NCBI GenBank assembly: GCA_028290765.1
Contig: JAQGJF010000474.1
Location: 1-7,689 of the forward strand
Origin: Tardiphaga sp.
GTDB lineage: Bacteria; Pseudomonadota; Alphaproteobacteria; Rhizobiales; Xanthobacteraceae
Length of the DNA stretch: 7,689 nucleotides
Reading direction: 5' to 3'
Part shown: positions 1-5,208 of the stretch, in pieces
Numbering within the stretch: position 1 is the first letter of the stretch
Layout: each line of letters opens with the position of its first letter
Position numbers and translations under genes: made by a program
The notes under the pieces: model-generated
Told to the model about the DNA's origin: nothing
Seen by the model: the letters and a program-made list of their open reading frames with translations, nothing else
Databases searched by the model: none

Positions 1-356
1 CCTGGCTTGGCGTCGTGCCCTATCTGACGGAGCAGGCGGTGTTCGCAACGCTCGCCTTCATCGCCGGATTGCCGGGCGGCGCGCATGTGGTGTTCGACTA
101 CGTCAATCCGACCGCTTCGATCGTCGAAGCGGGCCACCGCGCGGCGCATGAAGCGCTCGCGGCGCGGGTCGCCGAACTCGGCGAAACCATCCAGTGCCAT
201 TTCGATAGCGACGCGCTCGGCACGCGGTTGGCCGAGCTCGGCTTCCGCGAGGTCGAGGATCTCGGCCCGCGGCAGATCGCAGAGCGTTTCTTTCCAGGCC
301 GCGTCACCTCTTCCGCCGGTGGCGGCGCCCATGTGTTGCGGGCAACGACCATCTGA
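1..356 (+). CDS. SAM-dependent methyltransferase, TIGR00027 / leucine carboxyl methyltransferase-like, C-terminal part
   Basis: This is the 3' end of a gene that begins left of the window; the reading frame is open from base 3 and stops at TGA 354-356, giving about 117 residues. The segment WLGVVPYLTEQAV followed by LAFIAGLPGGAHVVFDY is the typical late part of TIGR00027-type class I methyltransferases, where a W-x-G-V-x-x-Y-L-T segment precedes a helix and a beta strand ending in FDY. The later stretch GTRLAELGFREVEDLGP fits the C-terminal region in which these proteins describe a helix and a 'GF' turn. Family members use S-adenosylmethionine, but their acceptors are mostly unknown, so no substrate is assigned. 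The SAM-binding glycine motif lies outside the window. An in-frame GTG at 15 is inside the conserved segment and is not a start. The family call is fairly firm; function beyond that is open. Confidence 0.8.
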   Translation, partial: WLGVVPYLTEQAVFATLAFIAGLPGGAHVVFDYVNPTASIVEAGHRAAHEALAARVAELGETIQCHFDSDALGTRLAELGFREVEDLGPRQIAERFFPGRVTSSAGGGAHVLRATTI

Positions 357-460
357 CCGCATCGCTGCCGCCATGCGGGTCGCAACCCTGCGCTCGACGC
401 GGCGGCCAGCCCTGCACCGCCGCGCGGCATTCCATTCGCATCAGCCGGCGCGGTCGGCGC

Positions 461-676
461 TCAGGATGAGATCACCAGATCGACCGCTTTGGGGCCCTTG
501 CCCTTTTTGTCCGGTTCGACTTCGAACGTGATGCGTTGTCCTTCGGTCAGATCCTTCAATCCGGCCCGCTCCACCGCGGTGATGTGAACGAACACATCGC
601 GTCCGCCGTCGTCGGGCTTGATGAAGCCGTAGCCCCGTTCTCCATTGAAGAATTTGACCGTCCCAGTCATGGCCAT
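461..676 (-). CDS. CspA-family cold-shock protein (71 aa)
   Basis: A single cold-shock domain, 71 residues, the normal CspA size. The RNP1 motif is seen as RGYGFI (residues 14-19; the usual form is KGFGFI) and RNP2 as VFVHI (28-32). The opening TGTVKFFNGERG has Asn-Gly where E. coli CspA has Asn-Ala-Asp, and Phe where E. coli has Trp11, as in many rhizobial homologues. Such proteins bind single-stranded RNA and DNA in the cytoplasm and loosen RNA structure; whether this copy is cold-induced cannot be read from the sequence. The start is the ATG at 674-676: AGGAG lies at 684-688, seven bases upstream on the minus strand. A second in-frame ATG two codons later and a longer open frame to 721 are less likely starts. 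It lies downstream of rlmJ on the same strand but 302 bp away, so it probably has its own promoter. Confidence 0.93.
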   Translation of the reverse strand: MAMTGTVKFFNGERGYGFIKPDDGGRDVFVHITAVERAGLKDLTEGQRITFEVEPDKKGKGPKAVDLVISS

Positions 677-978
677 CGGGAAACTCCTCTCCCCGCATTG
701 CTCTGCCGCGACGCATTTCAAACGTATCGGCTCGACCGGACATCACCGCCGGAAAGCTTGGCCATCACAACGGATGCGGCACCCTCGCCGATCCATCGCG
801 AGTACTAAGGCCTTGTCACTCCGCCGCCTCCATTCGCGAAAGCGGAACGTAAAGCCAGTCCCAACAGCTCAGCATAATACGGTTCCCGGCAACTTGCCTA
901 CGGCCCAGATGCGCTTTTCGCGGCGGACGGCGAAGCCGACGGTCGAGCCCAGCGCTTGAGCAACCTAAGATCGCGCCC
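677..978. other. 302-bp gap between rlmJ and the cold-shock gene; no convincing gene
   Basis: Lies downstream of rlmJ and upstream of the cold-shock gene, both on the minus strand, so it should hold the rlmJ end signals and the cold-shock promoter and leader. I see no stem followed by a T run after rlmJ and no clear -35/-10 pair. Short open frames exist on both strands, none with a good ribosome binding site. One minus-strand segment (964-872) reads for 31 codons, including VGFAVRREKRIWAVGKL, before a TGA, but it has no start and is preceded by a stop. It may be a gene remnant or chance. A long structured leader for the cold-shock mRNA is possible but not shown. Confidence 0.5.
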
Positions 979-1839
979 TCAGGGTTTTGGGACTTCAAGC
1001 CGGAAGCGGCCGGCGCCACCCTGCCCAAGCGGCTTTTCGAGCTCAGGGAGGATCGCCTTCAACTCGGCGACGAGCGTCCATGGCGGATTGACGATCAAGA
1101 GACCCGCCGAGGTCAGGCCGCCGTCGGCAACCTGCGGCGCCACGCTGAATTCGAGACGCAGGCATTTTCCGGCGCCGATGGCCGCATCGGCGACCCCAGC
1201 GACATGCTGCGCGAGCGTATCGGTGGCACGGCGGCTCTTTACCGGATACCACAGCACATAAATGCCGGTCGGCCATTTCGCGAAGGCCTCTTCGAAACCG
1301 TGGGCGAGCCGTTCGAACTCGTCCTTCTGCTCGAACGGCGGATCGATCAGCACCAGGCCACGCCGCTCGTTCGGCGGCACGAAAGCCGGCAGCGCCATCC
1401 AGCCATCGAGATCGACCACCCGCGCCTGGGTGTCGCGACGCAGCGCGTCGATCAGGCGCTTGCGTGCCTTGGGTTCGACTTCGCAGGCCACCAGGCGATC
1501 CTGCGGCCGCAGCAGCGCGCGCGCGATCAGCGGCGAGCCCGGATAAGCCACGAGATCGCGCTGCGGATTGAAGGACCTGACGATATCGAGATAAGGCCTG
1601 ACCAGTTCGGCGGTGGCCTCCGACAGCCTCGCCTGCATCAGCCGGGCAATGCCGGTGAGCCACTCGCCGCCACGGCGCGCCTCGTCGCCGGTGAGGTCAT
1701 AGACCCCCGCGCCGGCATGGCTGTCGATGACGCGAAACGCCGCCGGCTTGTCGTGCAGATAGGTGAGGATGCGGGCCAGCACGATGTGCTTGATCACATC
1801 GGCGAAGCCGCCGGCATGAAAGGCGTGACGGTAATTCAT
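979..1839 (-). CDS. rlmJ: 23S rRNA (adenine(2030)-N6)-methyltransferase RlmJ
   Basis: A 286-residue protein, close to the 280 of E. coli RlmJ (YhiR), which methylates N6 of A2030 in 23S rRNA using S-adenosylmethionine. Landmarks in order: the N-terminal MNYRHAFHAGGFADVIKH (1-18), the SAM-binding DSHAGAG (39-45), YPGSP (99-103), the catalytic DPPFE (166-170, the D/N-PP-Y/F motif of adenine-N6 methyltransferases, with Phe for the more usual Tyr), WYPVK (197-201) and NPPW (251-254). The start is the ATG at 1837-1839 because family members begin with MNYRHAF; the frame stays open to 1875 but those 12 codons have no family likeness. The ribosome binding site is weak (GGCGG close to the ATG). It is preceded on the same strand by the RNase T2 gene, 119 bp upstream with a palindromic repeat between them, so independent transcription is likely. 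RlmJ is a housekeeping enzyme that is usually non-essential. Confidence 0.95.
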   Translation of the reverse strand: MNYRHAFHAGGFADVIKHIVLARILTYLHDKPAAFRVIDSHAGAGVYDLTGDEARRGGEWLTGIARLMQARLSEATAELVRPYLDIVRSFNPQRDLVAYPGSPLIARALLRPQDRLVACEVEPKARKRLIDALRRDTQARVVDLDGWMALPAFVPPNERRGLVLIDPPFEQKDEFERLAHGFEEAFAKWPTGIYVLWYPVKSRRATDTLAQHVAGVADAAIGAGKCLRLEFSVAPQVADGGLTSAGLLIVNPPWTLVAELKAILPELEKPLGQGGAGRFRLEVPKP

Positions 1840-1889
1840 GCCGCCAGCAGTACGCCAAGCGGGCGGATTGGGCAAAGTGCGTAATGTTG

Positions 1890-1937
1890 GAGTTTGTCAT
1901 GCCCGGGCTTAAAACTTGTTCCGCGCATGACGAACTC
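1890..1937. repeat. Decayed dispersed palindrome (GTCATGC / GCATGAC arms)
   Basis: Two 13-base arms, 1890-1902 (GAGTTTGTCATGC) and 1925-1937 (GCATGACGAACTC), are inverted repeats with one mismatch around a 22-base centre that begins CCGGGCTT. From memory, GTCATGCCCGGGCTTG followed by its complement is a frequent intergenic palindrome in Bradyrhizobium-type genomes; here the second CCCGGGC half has decayed. It lies between the end of the RNase T2 gene and the start of rlmJ, so on the minus strand it could form a hairpin that slows or ends transcription, but no T run follows. Confidence 0.6.
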
Positions 1938-1958
1938 AAGCGAAATGACCGGGGCTAA

Positions 1959-2684
1959 TCAGCCGCCACGCACCGGCGGCATCAGTACCTGGTCGCGCCG
2001 GCAGGCGCGGCGGTCGATTTCCTCGCAGGAACGGAACTGCAGATCCTTGCTCAGGCAGATCCGTACTTCGCTGAGCCGCGTGCTGTCGCAGGTCACGGAA
2101 ACAGCCGAACTGCTCAAGCCGGGATTGGCCTTGATGAAGGCCTCCTCGACCTCGGCGGGCGCCACGGTTTTGGGGGCGGCCAATTCCAGGTAGTCGGCGG
2201 GAATTTTCACCGCCGACCGCGCCTTGCGGATGGTTTCGAAATAGGCGCGCGCGCCGAGACCCGAGCAGGTGCCGTGCTTGTCCCATTCGCTGAAGATCAA
2301 TCCCGGCGCCGGCATCAGATCCAGCATCGACGACATGATGTTGCGGTCGAGCCGCGGCGAAGGCCGCTGGCAATAATTGGGAAAGCCATGTTCGTATTGC
2401 GGCCACAACCCGTGGACCACAAAGGAAAACGGCCGTTCGCCGCACTGGGCCTGCTGCGAGCGCCCGGTTTTGCCGCGCTCGGACGCCGCCTCGCAGAACG
2501 ACGGCGACCACGACAGCGACAGCACGTAGAAGTCGAATTCGCCCGCCGCATTCTGCCGCCGGTCCTGCGCCGACGCGGCGCCGGACGTCGCGATGGCAAG
2601 GATGGCAGCACTAACCAGCCAACCCAGTGAGATCAAAATCCGAGAAAGCAAACCTCGAGAGAGAATCGAAGAAATATCGAACAT
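1959..2684 (-). CDS. Secreted ribonuclease T2 family protein
   Basis: A 241-residue precursor. The N-terminus is a signal peptide: Arg10 and Arg15, a hydrophobic stretch at about 16-33, and an AAIL..SGAASA end with likely cleavage after Ala39. The mature part has both T2 active-site blocks: CAS1 as FVVHGLWPQ (His91) and CAS2 as EWDKHGTCS (Glu133, His137), which act as the acid/base residues that cut single-stranded RNA through a 2',3'-cyclic phosphate. Cysteines at 64, 81, 105 and 140 plus three near the C-terminus fit the disulfide-rich fold, so the protein should work in the periplasm or outside, as E. coli RNase I does. GGGAGG at 2691-2696, six bases before the ATG, fixes the start. Likely uses: scavenging RNA for phosphate or nucleosides, or degrading RNA of lysed cells; neither is shown here. 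It ends at an Arg-rich VLMPPVRGG tail. Confidence 0.95.
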   Translation of the reverse strand: MFDISSILSRGLLSRILISLGWLVSAAILAIATSGAASAQDRRQNAAGEFDFYVLSLSWSPSFCEAASERGKTGRSQQAQCGERPFSFVVHGLWPQYEHGFPNYCQRPSPRLDRNIMSSMLDLMPAPGLIFSEWDKHGTCSGLGARAYFETIRKARSAVKIPADYLELAAPKTVAPAEVEEAFIKANPGLSSSAVSVTCDSTRLSEVRICLSKDLQFRSCEEIDRRACRRDQVLMPPVRGG

Positions 2685-2714
2685 GACGCGCCTCCCAACT
2701 CCAATGGCCCGGGA

Positions 2715-2743
2715 ACCTTAGCCACGAGATGAGAACATTTCAA
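2715..2743 (-). promoter_or_regulatory. Candidate promoter of the RNase T2 gene
   Basis: On the minus strand TTGAAA (2738-2743) and TAAGGT (2715-2720) are separated by 17 bases. The -35 box matches the sigma-70 consensus at five of six bases, the -10 box at only three. It would start transcription near 2708, giving a leader of about 24 bases that contains the GGGAGG ribosome binding site. Placement is good but the -10 box is poor, so this is a guess. Confidence 0.3.
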
Positions 2744-2816
2744 GAACAAAATGGAGGGTTTAAAGCGTCCAGCCTACGAGGCAGCGATTCGGGATCGCGG
2801 GCCCGGTGATTCAGGA

Positions 2817-3287
2817 CTACTGCCGTGCCGCCCGGCAGCTCGGATTGTAGGCCCAGTTGCGGTCGAGCCCGACCACGCACCATTCGACGCCCTGGCCGAA
2901 TCCGGCAAAGCCGCCATCCTCGATGATGGAATAATGCACGGTCCGGGGCTTGCCGTCGTTCAGCATGACATCGGCGGTGCAGTAGCGGCGGGGAATATTG
3001 TCCGAACGCCAAGGCCGGAACGCGGTTTCGTGGATGCGGGCATAGCCGGTGATCTGCAGCGCGGAATTCCAGAAGGTGCTCTCCTTCTCCTGGAATTGCG
3101 AGGTGATGGTCGGCAACGCCGACTCACATTCGGCCACCCTGCCTTCATAGTTCGGGCCGAACAGCCCGAAATTCAGCTCAAACGGATTGGCAGCCTGCGC
3201 GCTGGGCGCAAAGGCCAGCAGCCCGACCGCTACGCCGAAGGCGGCGCCGAGGGTGATTTTTTTCAGGAATGTGACGAAGTCGCGCAT
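2817..3287 (-). CDS. Exported protein of unknown function (156 aa, four cysteines)
   Basis: I do not recognise a named family. The first 32 residues are a signal peptide: Lys9-Lys10, a hydrophobic core at about 11-27 and an APSAQA end with likely cleavage after Ala32. The mature protein is about 124 residues with four cysteines (54, 103, 137, 151), enough for two disulfides, and many aromatic residues; stretches such as GFGQGVEWCVVGLDRNWAYN look like packed beta strands. It is probably periplasmic or secreted. The ATG at 3285-3287 is chosen: GGTGGG lies seven bases upstream (3295-3300), and the alternative GTG at 3297-3299 has no site of its own and only adds MGCL before the signal peptide. 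It is transcribed away from the 96-residue exported protein and toward the RNase T2 gene, 132 bp downstream. No regulation can be read. Confidence 0.8.
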   Translation of the reverse strand: MRDFVTFLKKITLGAAFGVAVGLLAFAPSAQAANPFELNFGLFGPNYEGRVAECESALPTITSQFQEKESTFWNSALQITGYARIHETAFRPWRSDNIPRRYCTADVMLNDGKPRTVHYSIIEDGGFAGFGQGVEWCVVGLDRNWAYNPSCRAARQ

Positions 3288-3451
3288 GAGGCAGCCCACC
3301 GGATGATCTGCGCGGGACGGTGCCGTGAAGCCCGGGCGAGGTCAAGTGCAGCGCGGCAACACTGCCGATAACTCCGCAACCGAGCCCGCTGGCGTTCTTT
3401 CCATGACGGCCGATGCCCTTTAAGATATCCGCACAGGAAATGGAGACTGCG
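3288..3451. promoter_or_regulatory. Divergent promoter region between two exported-protein genes
   Basis: 164 bp separate the starts of the minus-strand 156-residue gene and the plus-strand 96-residue gene, so both promoters should be here. For the plus strand, TAAGAT at 3421-3426 is a fair -10 box about 26 bases before the start codon at 3452, but no -35 box lies at the right distance. For the minus strand, TTGACC is present (read from 3345 down) without a matching -10 box. An AAGTGCA at 3344-3350 equals one arm of the palindrome at 3769-3787 but is single and may be chance. Confidence 0.35.
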
Positions 3452-3742
3452 ATGCGAATGATTGGGGCTTTGGGCCTGCTTGCCATATGCGGAATGCTGG
3501 CTTCTGCGCCTGCCCGCGCCGATACCGTTCCGCCGTTCAAGGGCAACGACACCGGCGGCATCATCGCCTATTCGCTGGTCGCCGAGACCGACGTCAAGCT
3601 GATGGCGGTCGACCATTGCGCGCGTTACGGCAAGGTGGTGAAATTCCTCGCTGCCCAGCGCTACTATGGCGGTTACATCTCATTCGCCTGCGTCTGGGTG
3701 CCGTATGGTTCGACGGCACGGCCGCTGCGCGCGGCCTACTGA
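3452..3742 (+). CDS. Small exported protein of unknown function (96 aa)
   Basis: Not a family I can name. Residues 1-23 form a signal peptide (MRMIGALGLLAICGMLASAP, then ARA) with likely cleavage before Asp24, leaving a mature protein of about 73 residues. This contains two cysteines (56 and 80), which could form one disulfide, and a tyrosine-rich centre (AQRYYGGYISFACVWVPYG). The start is the ATG at 3452-3454, with GGAGA (3442-3446) five bases upstream; in-frame ATGs at 3413 and 3440 would place non-signal residues ahead of the signal peptide. The DUF3617 gene follows 57 bp downstream on the same strand, with a palindrome in the gap, so the two may be cotranscribed or separately controlled. 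Likely periplasmic. It could be confined to Bradyrhizobium-like bacteria, but I cannot test that here. Confidence 0.75.
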   Translation: MRMIGALGLLAICGMLASAPARADTVPPFKGNDTGGIIAYSLVAETDVKLMAVDHCARYGKVVKFLAAQRYYGGYISFACVWVPYGSTARPLRAAY

Positions 3743-3768
3743 GCCGATACGCCGGCAATTTCGATGAA

Positions 3769-3787
3769 ATGCACTTGGTAAGTGCAT
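3769..3787. promoter_or_regulatory. Perfect 8-3-8 palindrome ahead of the DUF3617 gene; candidate operator or RNA hairpin
   Basis: ATGCACTTGGTAAGTGCAT: two exact 8-base arms (3769-3776, 3780-3787) around GGT. It ends two bases before the GGAG ribosome binding site (3790-3793) of the DUF3617 gene. Two readings are possible. As DNA it has the form of a dimeric winged-helix repressor site; ACTT-n3-AAGT centres occur in sites of MarR/HxlR-type regulators. As RNA it would fold into an 8-bp triloop hairpin close to the ribosome binding site. There is no T run, so it is not a normal terminator. The regulator is not in the window. Confidence 0.6.
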
Positions 3788-3799
3788 CTGGAGCGGAGC

Positions 3800-4336
3800 A
3801 TGATGCGACAGCCTGTTTGGTTTCGTCTCGCCGCCGGCATCGCGCTGTGGACGCTTCCCGCCCTCGCCGCGTCCGCGGTGGAATTGCCGACCCGCAAGGC
3901 CGGGCTGTGGGAAATCAAGATGCTGCGGACCGGCGGGCCGATGCCCGAGATGACCATGCAGCATTGCACCGACGAGGCCACCGACAAGCAGATGACCTCG
4001 ACCTTCTCGCCGATGGCGAAGGATGCCTGCTCCCGGAACGAAACCGCCAAGACCGCGACCGGCTACACCACCGATTCCATCTGTACCGTCAGCGGCATGA
4101 CGATGACGTCGCATTCCGACGTCACCGGCGATTTCAATTCCGCCTACACCGTCAAGGTCACCTCGCACAGCCAGGGCGGCCCCGCCGGCGCGGCCCGCGA
4201 CAGTAACACGACGCTGGATGCCAAATGGCTCGGCGCCTGCAAAGCGGACCAGAAGCCCGGCGACATCGTCATGCCGGGCGGCCTGAAGATGAACATCAAG
4301 GACATGGAAAAGCTCAAGGCCCTGGCGCCGAAATAG
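3800..4336 (+). CDS. DUF3617 family exported protein (178 aa)
   Basis: The mature N-terminus reads RKAGLWEIKM (residues 32-41), then GGPMPEMTMQHCTDEAT; the 'GLWE' strand followed by a Met/Pro-rich segment and a Cys is the hallmark of DUF3617 proteins, which are exported, common in Proteobacteria, and of unknown function. Residues 1-26 are a signal peptide with likely cleavage after Ala26 (AASA-VE). Four cysteines (56, 77, 95, 147) suggest two disulfides in the periplasm. The middle section (GMTMTSHSDVTGDFNSAYTV, 99-118) is Thr/Ser-rich and of alternating beta character, and the tail is lysine-rich. The start is the first of two adjacent ATGs (3800), with GGAG at 3790-3793 six bases away. It follows the 96-residue exported gene by 57 bp and is preceded by a perfect palindrome that may control it. 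A lipoprotein is ruled out since no lipobox Cys is present. Confidence 0.85.
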   Translation: MMRQPVWFRLAAGIALWTLPALAASAVELPTRKAGLWEIKMLRTGGPMPEMTMQHCTDEATDKQMTSTFSPMAKDACSRNETAKTATGYTTDSICTVSGMTMTSHSDVTGDFNSAYTVKVTSHSQGGPAGAARDSNTTLDAKWLGACKADQKPGDIVMPGGLKMNIKDMEKLKALAPK

Positions 4337-4358
4337 GCGACCCTTTTTTGCAGCGCGC

Positions 4359-4509
4359 GTCTCTTCCCCTCGCCCCTTGTGGGAGAGGGTGGCGCGGACG
4401 AAGTCCGTGCCGGGTGAGGGGGCGCCGCGCAACGAGACTCATCAGCCCCTCACCCGTCTTCGCTTCGCGAAGCCACCCTCTCCCACAAGGGGAGAGGGAA
4501 GAAAGAGAC
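4359..4509. repeat. Cloverleaf-like dispersed palindromic repeat, about 150 bp
   Basis: The outer arms 4373-4393 and 4472-4492 are a perfect 21-base inverted repeat, and the match continues imperfectly outward to 4359 and 4509 (GTCTCTT on both sides). Inside are three further stems: CGGAC/GTCCG (4395-4399 with 4403-4407), an 11-base pair of arms (CGGGTGAGGGG 4411-4421 with CCCCTCACCCG 4446-4456) and CTTCGC/GCGAAG (4458-4463 with 4467-4472, sharing its last base with the outer arm). The whole folds into a cloverleaf in DNA or RNA. From memory this resembles an abundant intergenic repeat in Bradyrhizobium and relatives. It sits between the ends of convergent genes (DUF3617 and the thioesterase) and may end transcription from both sides. 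No open frame for a transposase is inside, so it is a non-autonomous element at most. Confidence 0.85.
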
Positions 4510-4517
4510 GAAACAAG

Positions 4518-4913
4518 CTACCCCTCTCCCAACCGCCGCACAAAACTCGCGACGTTGACGAGGCCGCGGGCGTGGCGGCCTTCGCCGATCCGGCGGTCGC
4601 CATCGAAGGCTTCGACCTCGAACCGGATCACCTTGCGCTCCACGGCGATCACCCGCGAACGGGTCCGGACCTCGCGGCCGACCGGTGTCGCGGCGAGATG
4701 GCGGATGTCGACTTCGGTGCCGACCGTGACCCAGCCTTCCGGCAATGCCGCCGCGATCGCATCGCCCGAAGTCATCTCCATCGCCAGGATCATCATCGGC
4801 GTCGCATAGACCGCCGGCATGGTCGGCACGAAGCGCCGGACCGTCATGTCCGGCGTTACCGTGAGCAACTGCTCGGCGCTCATGCCGATCGTGATGAACT
4901 CGCGTGCATCCAT
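4518..4913 (-). CDS. FlK-like (hotdog-fold) acyl-CoA thioesterase family protein
   Basis: A 131-residue single-domain protein that aligns with fluoroacetyl-CoA thioesterase FlK. The FlK triad Thr42, Glu50, His76 has counterparts with identical spacing: Thr38 (VYATPMM), Glu46 (LAMEM) and His72 (DIRHLAATPVG). The T-V-R-x entry before the lid and the C-terminal GxGRHARGLVNV strand also fit. The lid between these is about six residues shorter than in FlK, and the position of the gating Phe36 appears to be Met32, so selectivity for fluoroacetyl-CoA is not expected; hydrolysis of another small acyl-CoA is the inferred role. Cytoplasmic. The first ATG (4911-4913) has only a weak GTGAGA site; an internal ATG at residue 11 is an alternative start. 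The tautomerase gene lies 36 bp upstream on the same strand and hisS above that, so cotranscription is likely. The stop is eight bases from the palindromic repeat. Confidence 0.82.
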   Translation of the reverse strand: MDAREFITIGMSAEQLLTVTPDMTVRRFVPTMPAVYATPMMILAMEMTSGDAIAAALPEGWVTVGTEVDIRHLAATPVGREVRTRSRVIAVERKVIRFEVEAFDGDRRIGEGRHARGLVNVASFVRRLGEG

Positions 4914-4949
4914 GATCGTCTCACGCGATGAGGCCGCCTGAAGCCGGCG

Positions 4950-5153
4950 TTACTTGCCCGCCGCGGCGCGGCGCTCCACGAAGGTCTTGCCGCCCTTCAT
5001 CTTGTCATGCAGCGGCGCCTCGACGATCTGCACCGTCACGTTCTCGAGATCGGCGCCGGCGTGCTTGGCCACGGCCTGGCTGATTTCCAGCATCAGCGCC
5101 TTCTTCTGCTCCAGCGTGCGGCCGGCCGCCATGTGAATGGTCACTTCAGGCAT
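4950..5153 (-). CDS. 4-oxalocrotonate tautomerase (4-OT) family protein, 67 aa
   Basis: Short protein starting MPEVTIHMAAGR. After removal of Met it presents Pro1, the catalytic base of the tautomerase superfamily, and keeps Arg11. The length and the beta-alpha-beta pattern (EQKKALMLEISQAVAKHAG helix, then NVTVQIVEAP strand) match 4-OT subunits, which work as hexamers or trimers of dimers in the cytoplasm. Compared with Pseudomonas 4-OT, Arg39 is replaced by Thr39 and Phe50 by Lys50, so it is unlikely to be the true 4-oxalocrotonate enzyme and its substrate is unknown. GGGAGA at 5159-5164, five bases before the ATG, fixes the start against a longer open frame to 5183. The gene lies 55 bp after hisS and 36 bp before the thioesterase, all on the minus strand, which suggests one transcript. 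No meta-cleavage pathway genes are nearby to support a catabolic role. Confidence 0.87.
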   Translation of the reverse strand: MPEVTIHMAAGRTLEQKKALMLEISQAVAKHAGADLENVTVQIVEAPLHDKMKGGKTFVERRAAAGK

Positions 5154-5208
5154 TGGTGTCTCCCTTTTCTCTTGCTTGTTCACATTACTACGTCAAAGCG
5201 GACCGAAG

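Noticed and set aside
357..378. CCGCAT/ATGCGG hairpin just after the methyltransferase stop
   Set aside because: Six-base stem with a ten-base loop and no T run; too weak to call a terminator.
816..1028. 70-codon minus-strand open frame overlapping the end of rlmJ
   Set aside because: It overlaps rlmJ by 50 bases in another frame, has no ribosome binding site, and its composition (Arg-rich then LSCWDWLYVPL) matches no family I know.
1204..1884. 226-codon plus-strand open frame over rlmJ
   Set aside because: It is antisense to rlmJ, whose family motifs are clear; long antisense frames are usual in GC-rich genes.
2784..2798. GCGAT/ATCGC hairpin after the 156-residue exported gene
   Set aside because: Five-base stem, no T run downstream on the minus strand.
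3344..3350. AAGTGCA half-site like the 3769-3787 palindrome
   Set aside because: A seven-base match is expected about once by chance in a window of this size on two strands, and no second arm is present.
4326..4349. CGCC/GGCG stem then TTTTTT after the DUF3617 stop
   Set aside because: Only a four-base stem, and the T run starts four bases later; not convincing as an intrinsic terminator, though the T run is real.
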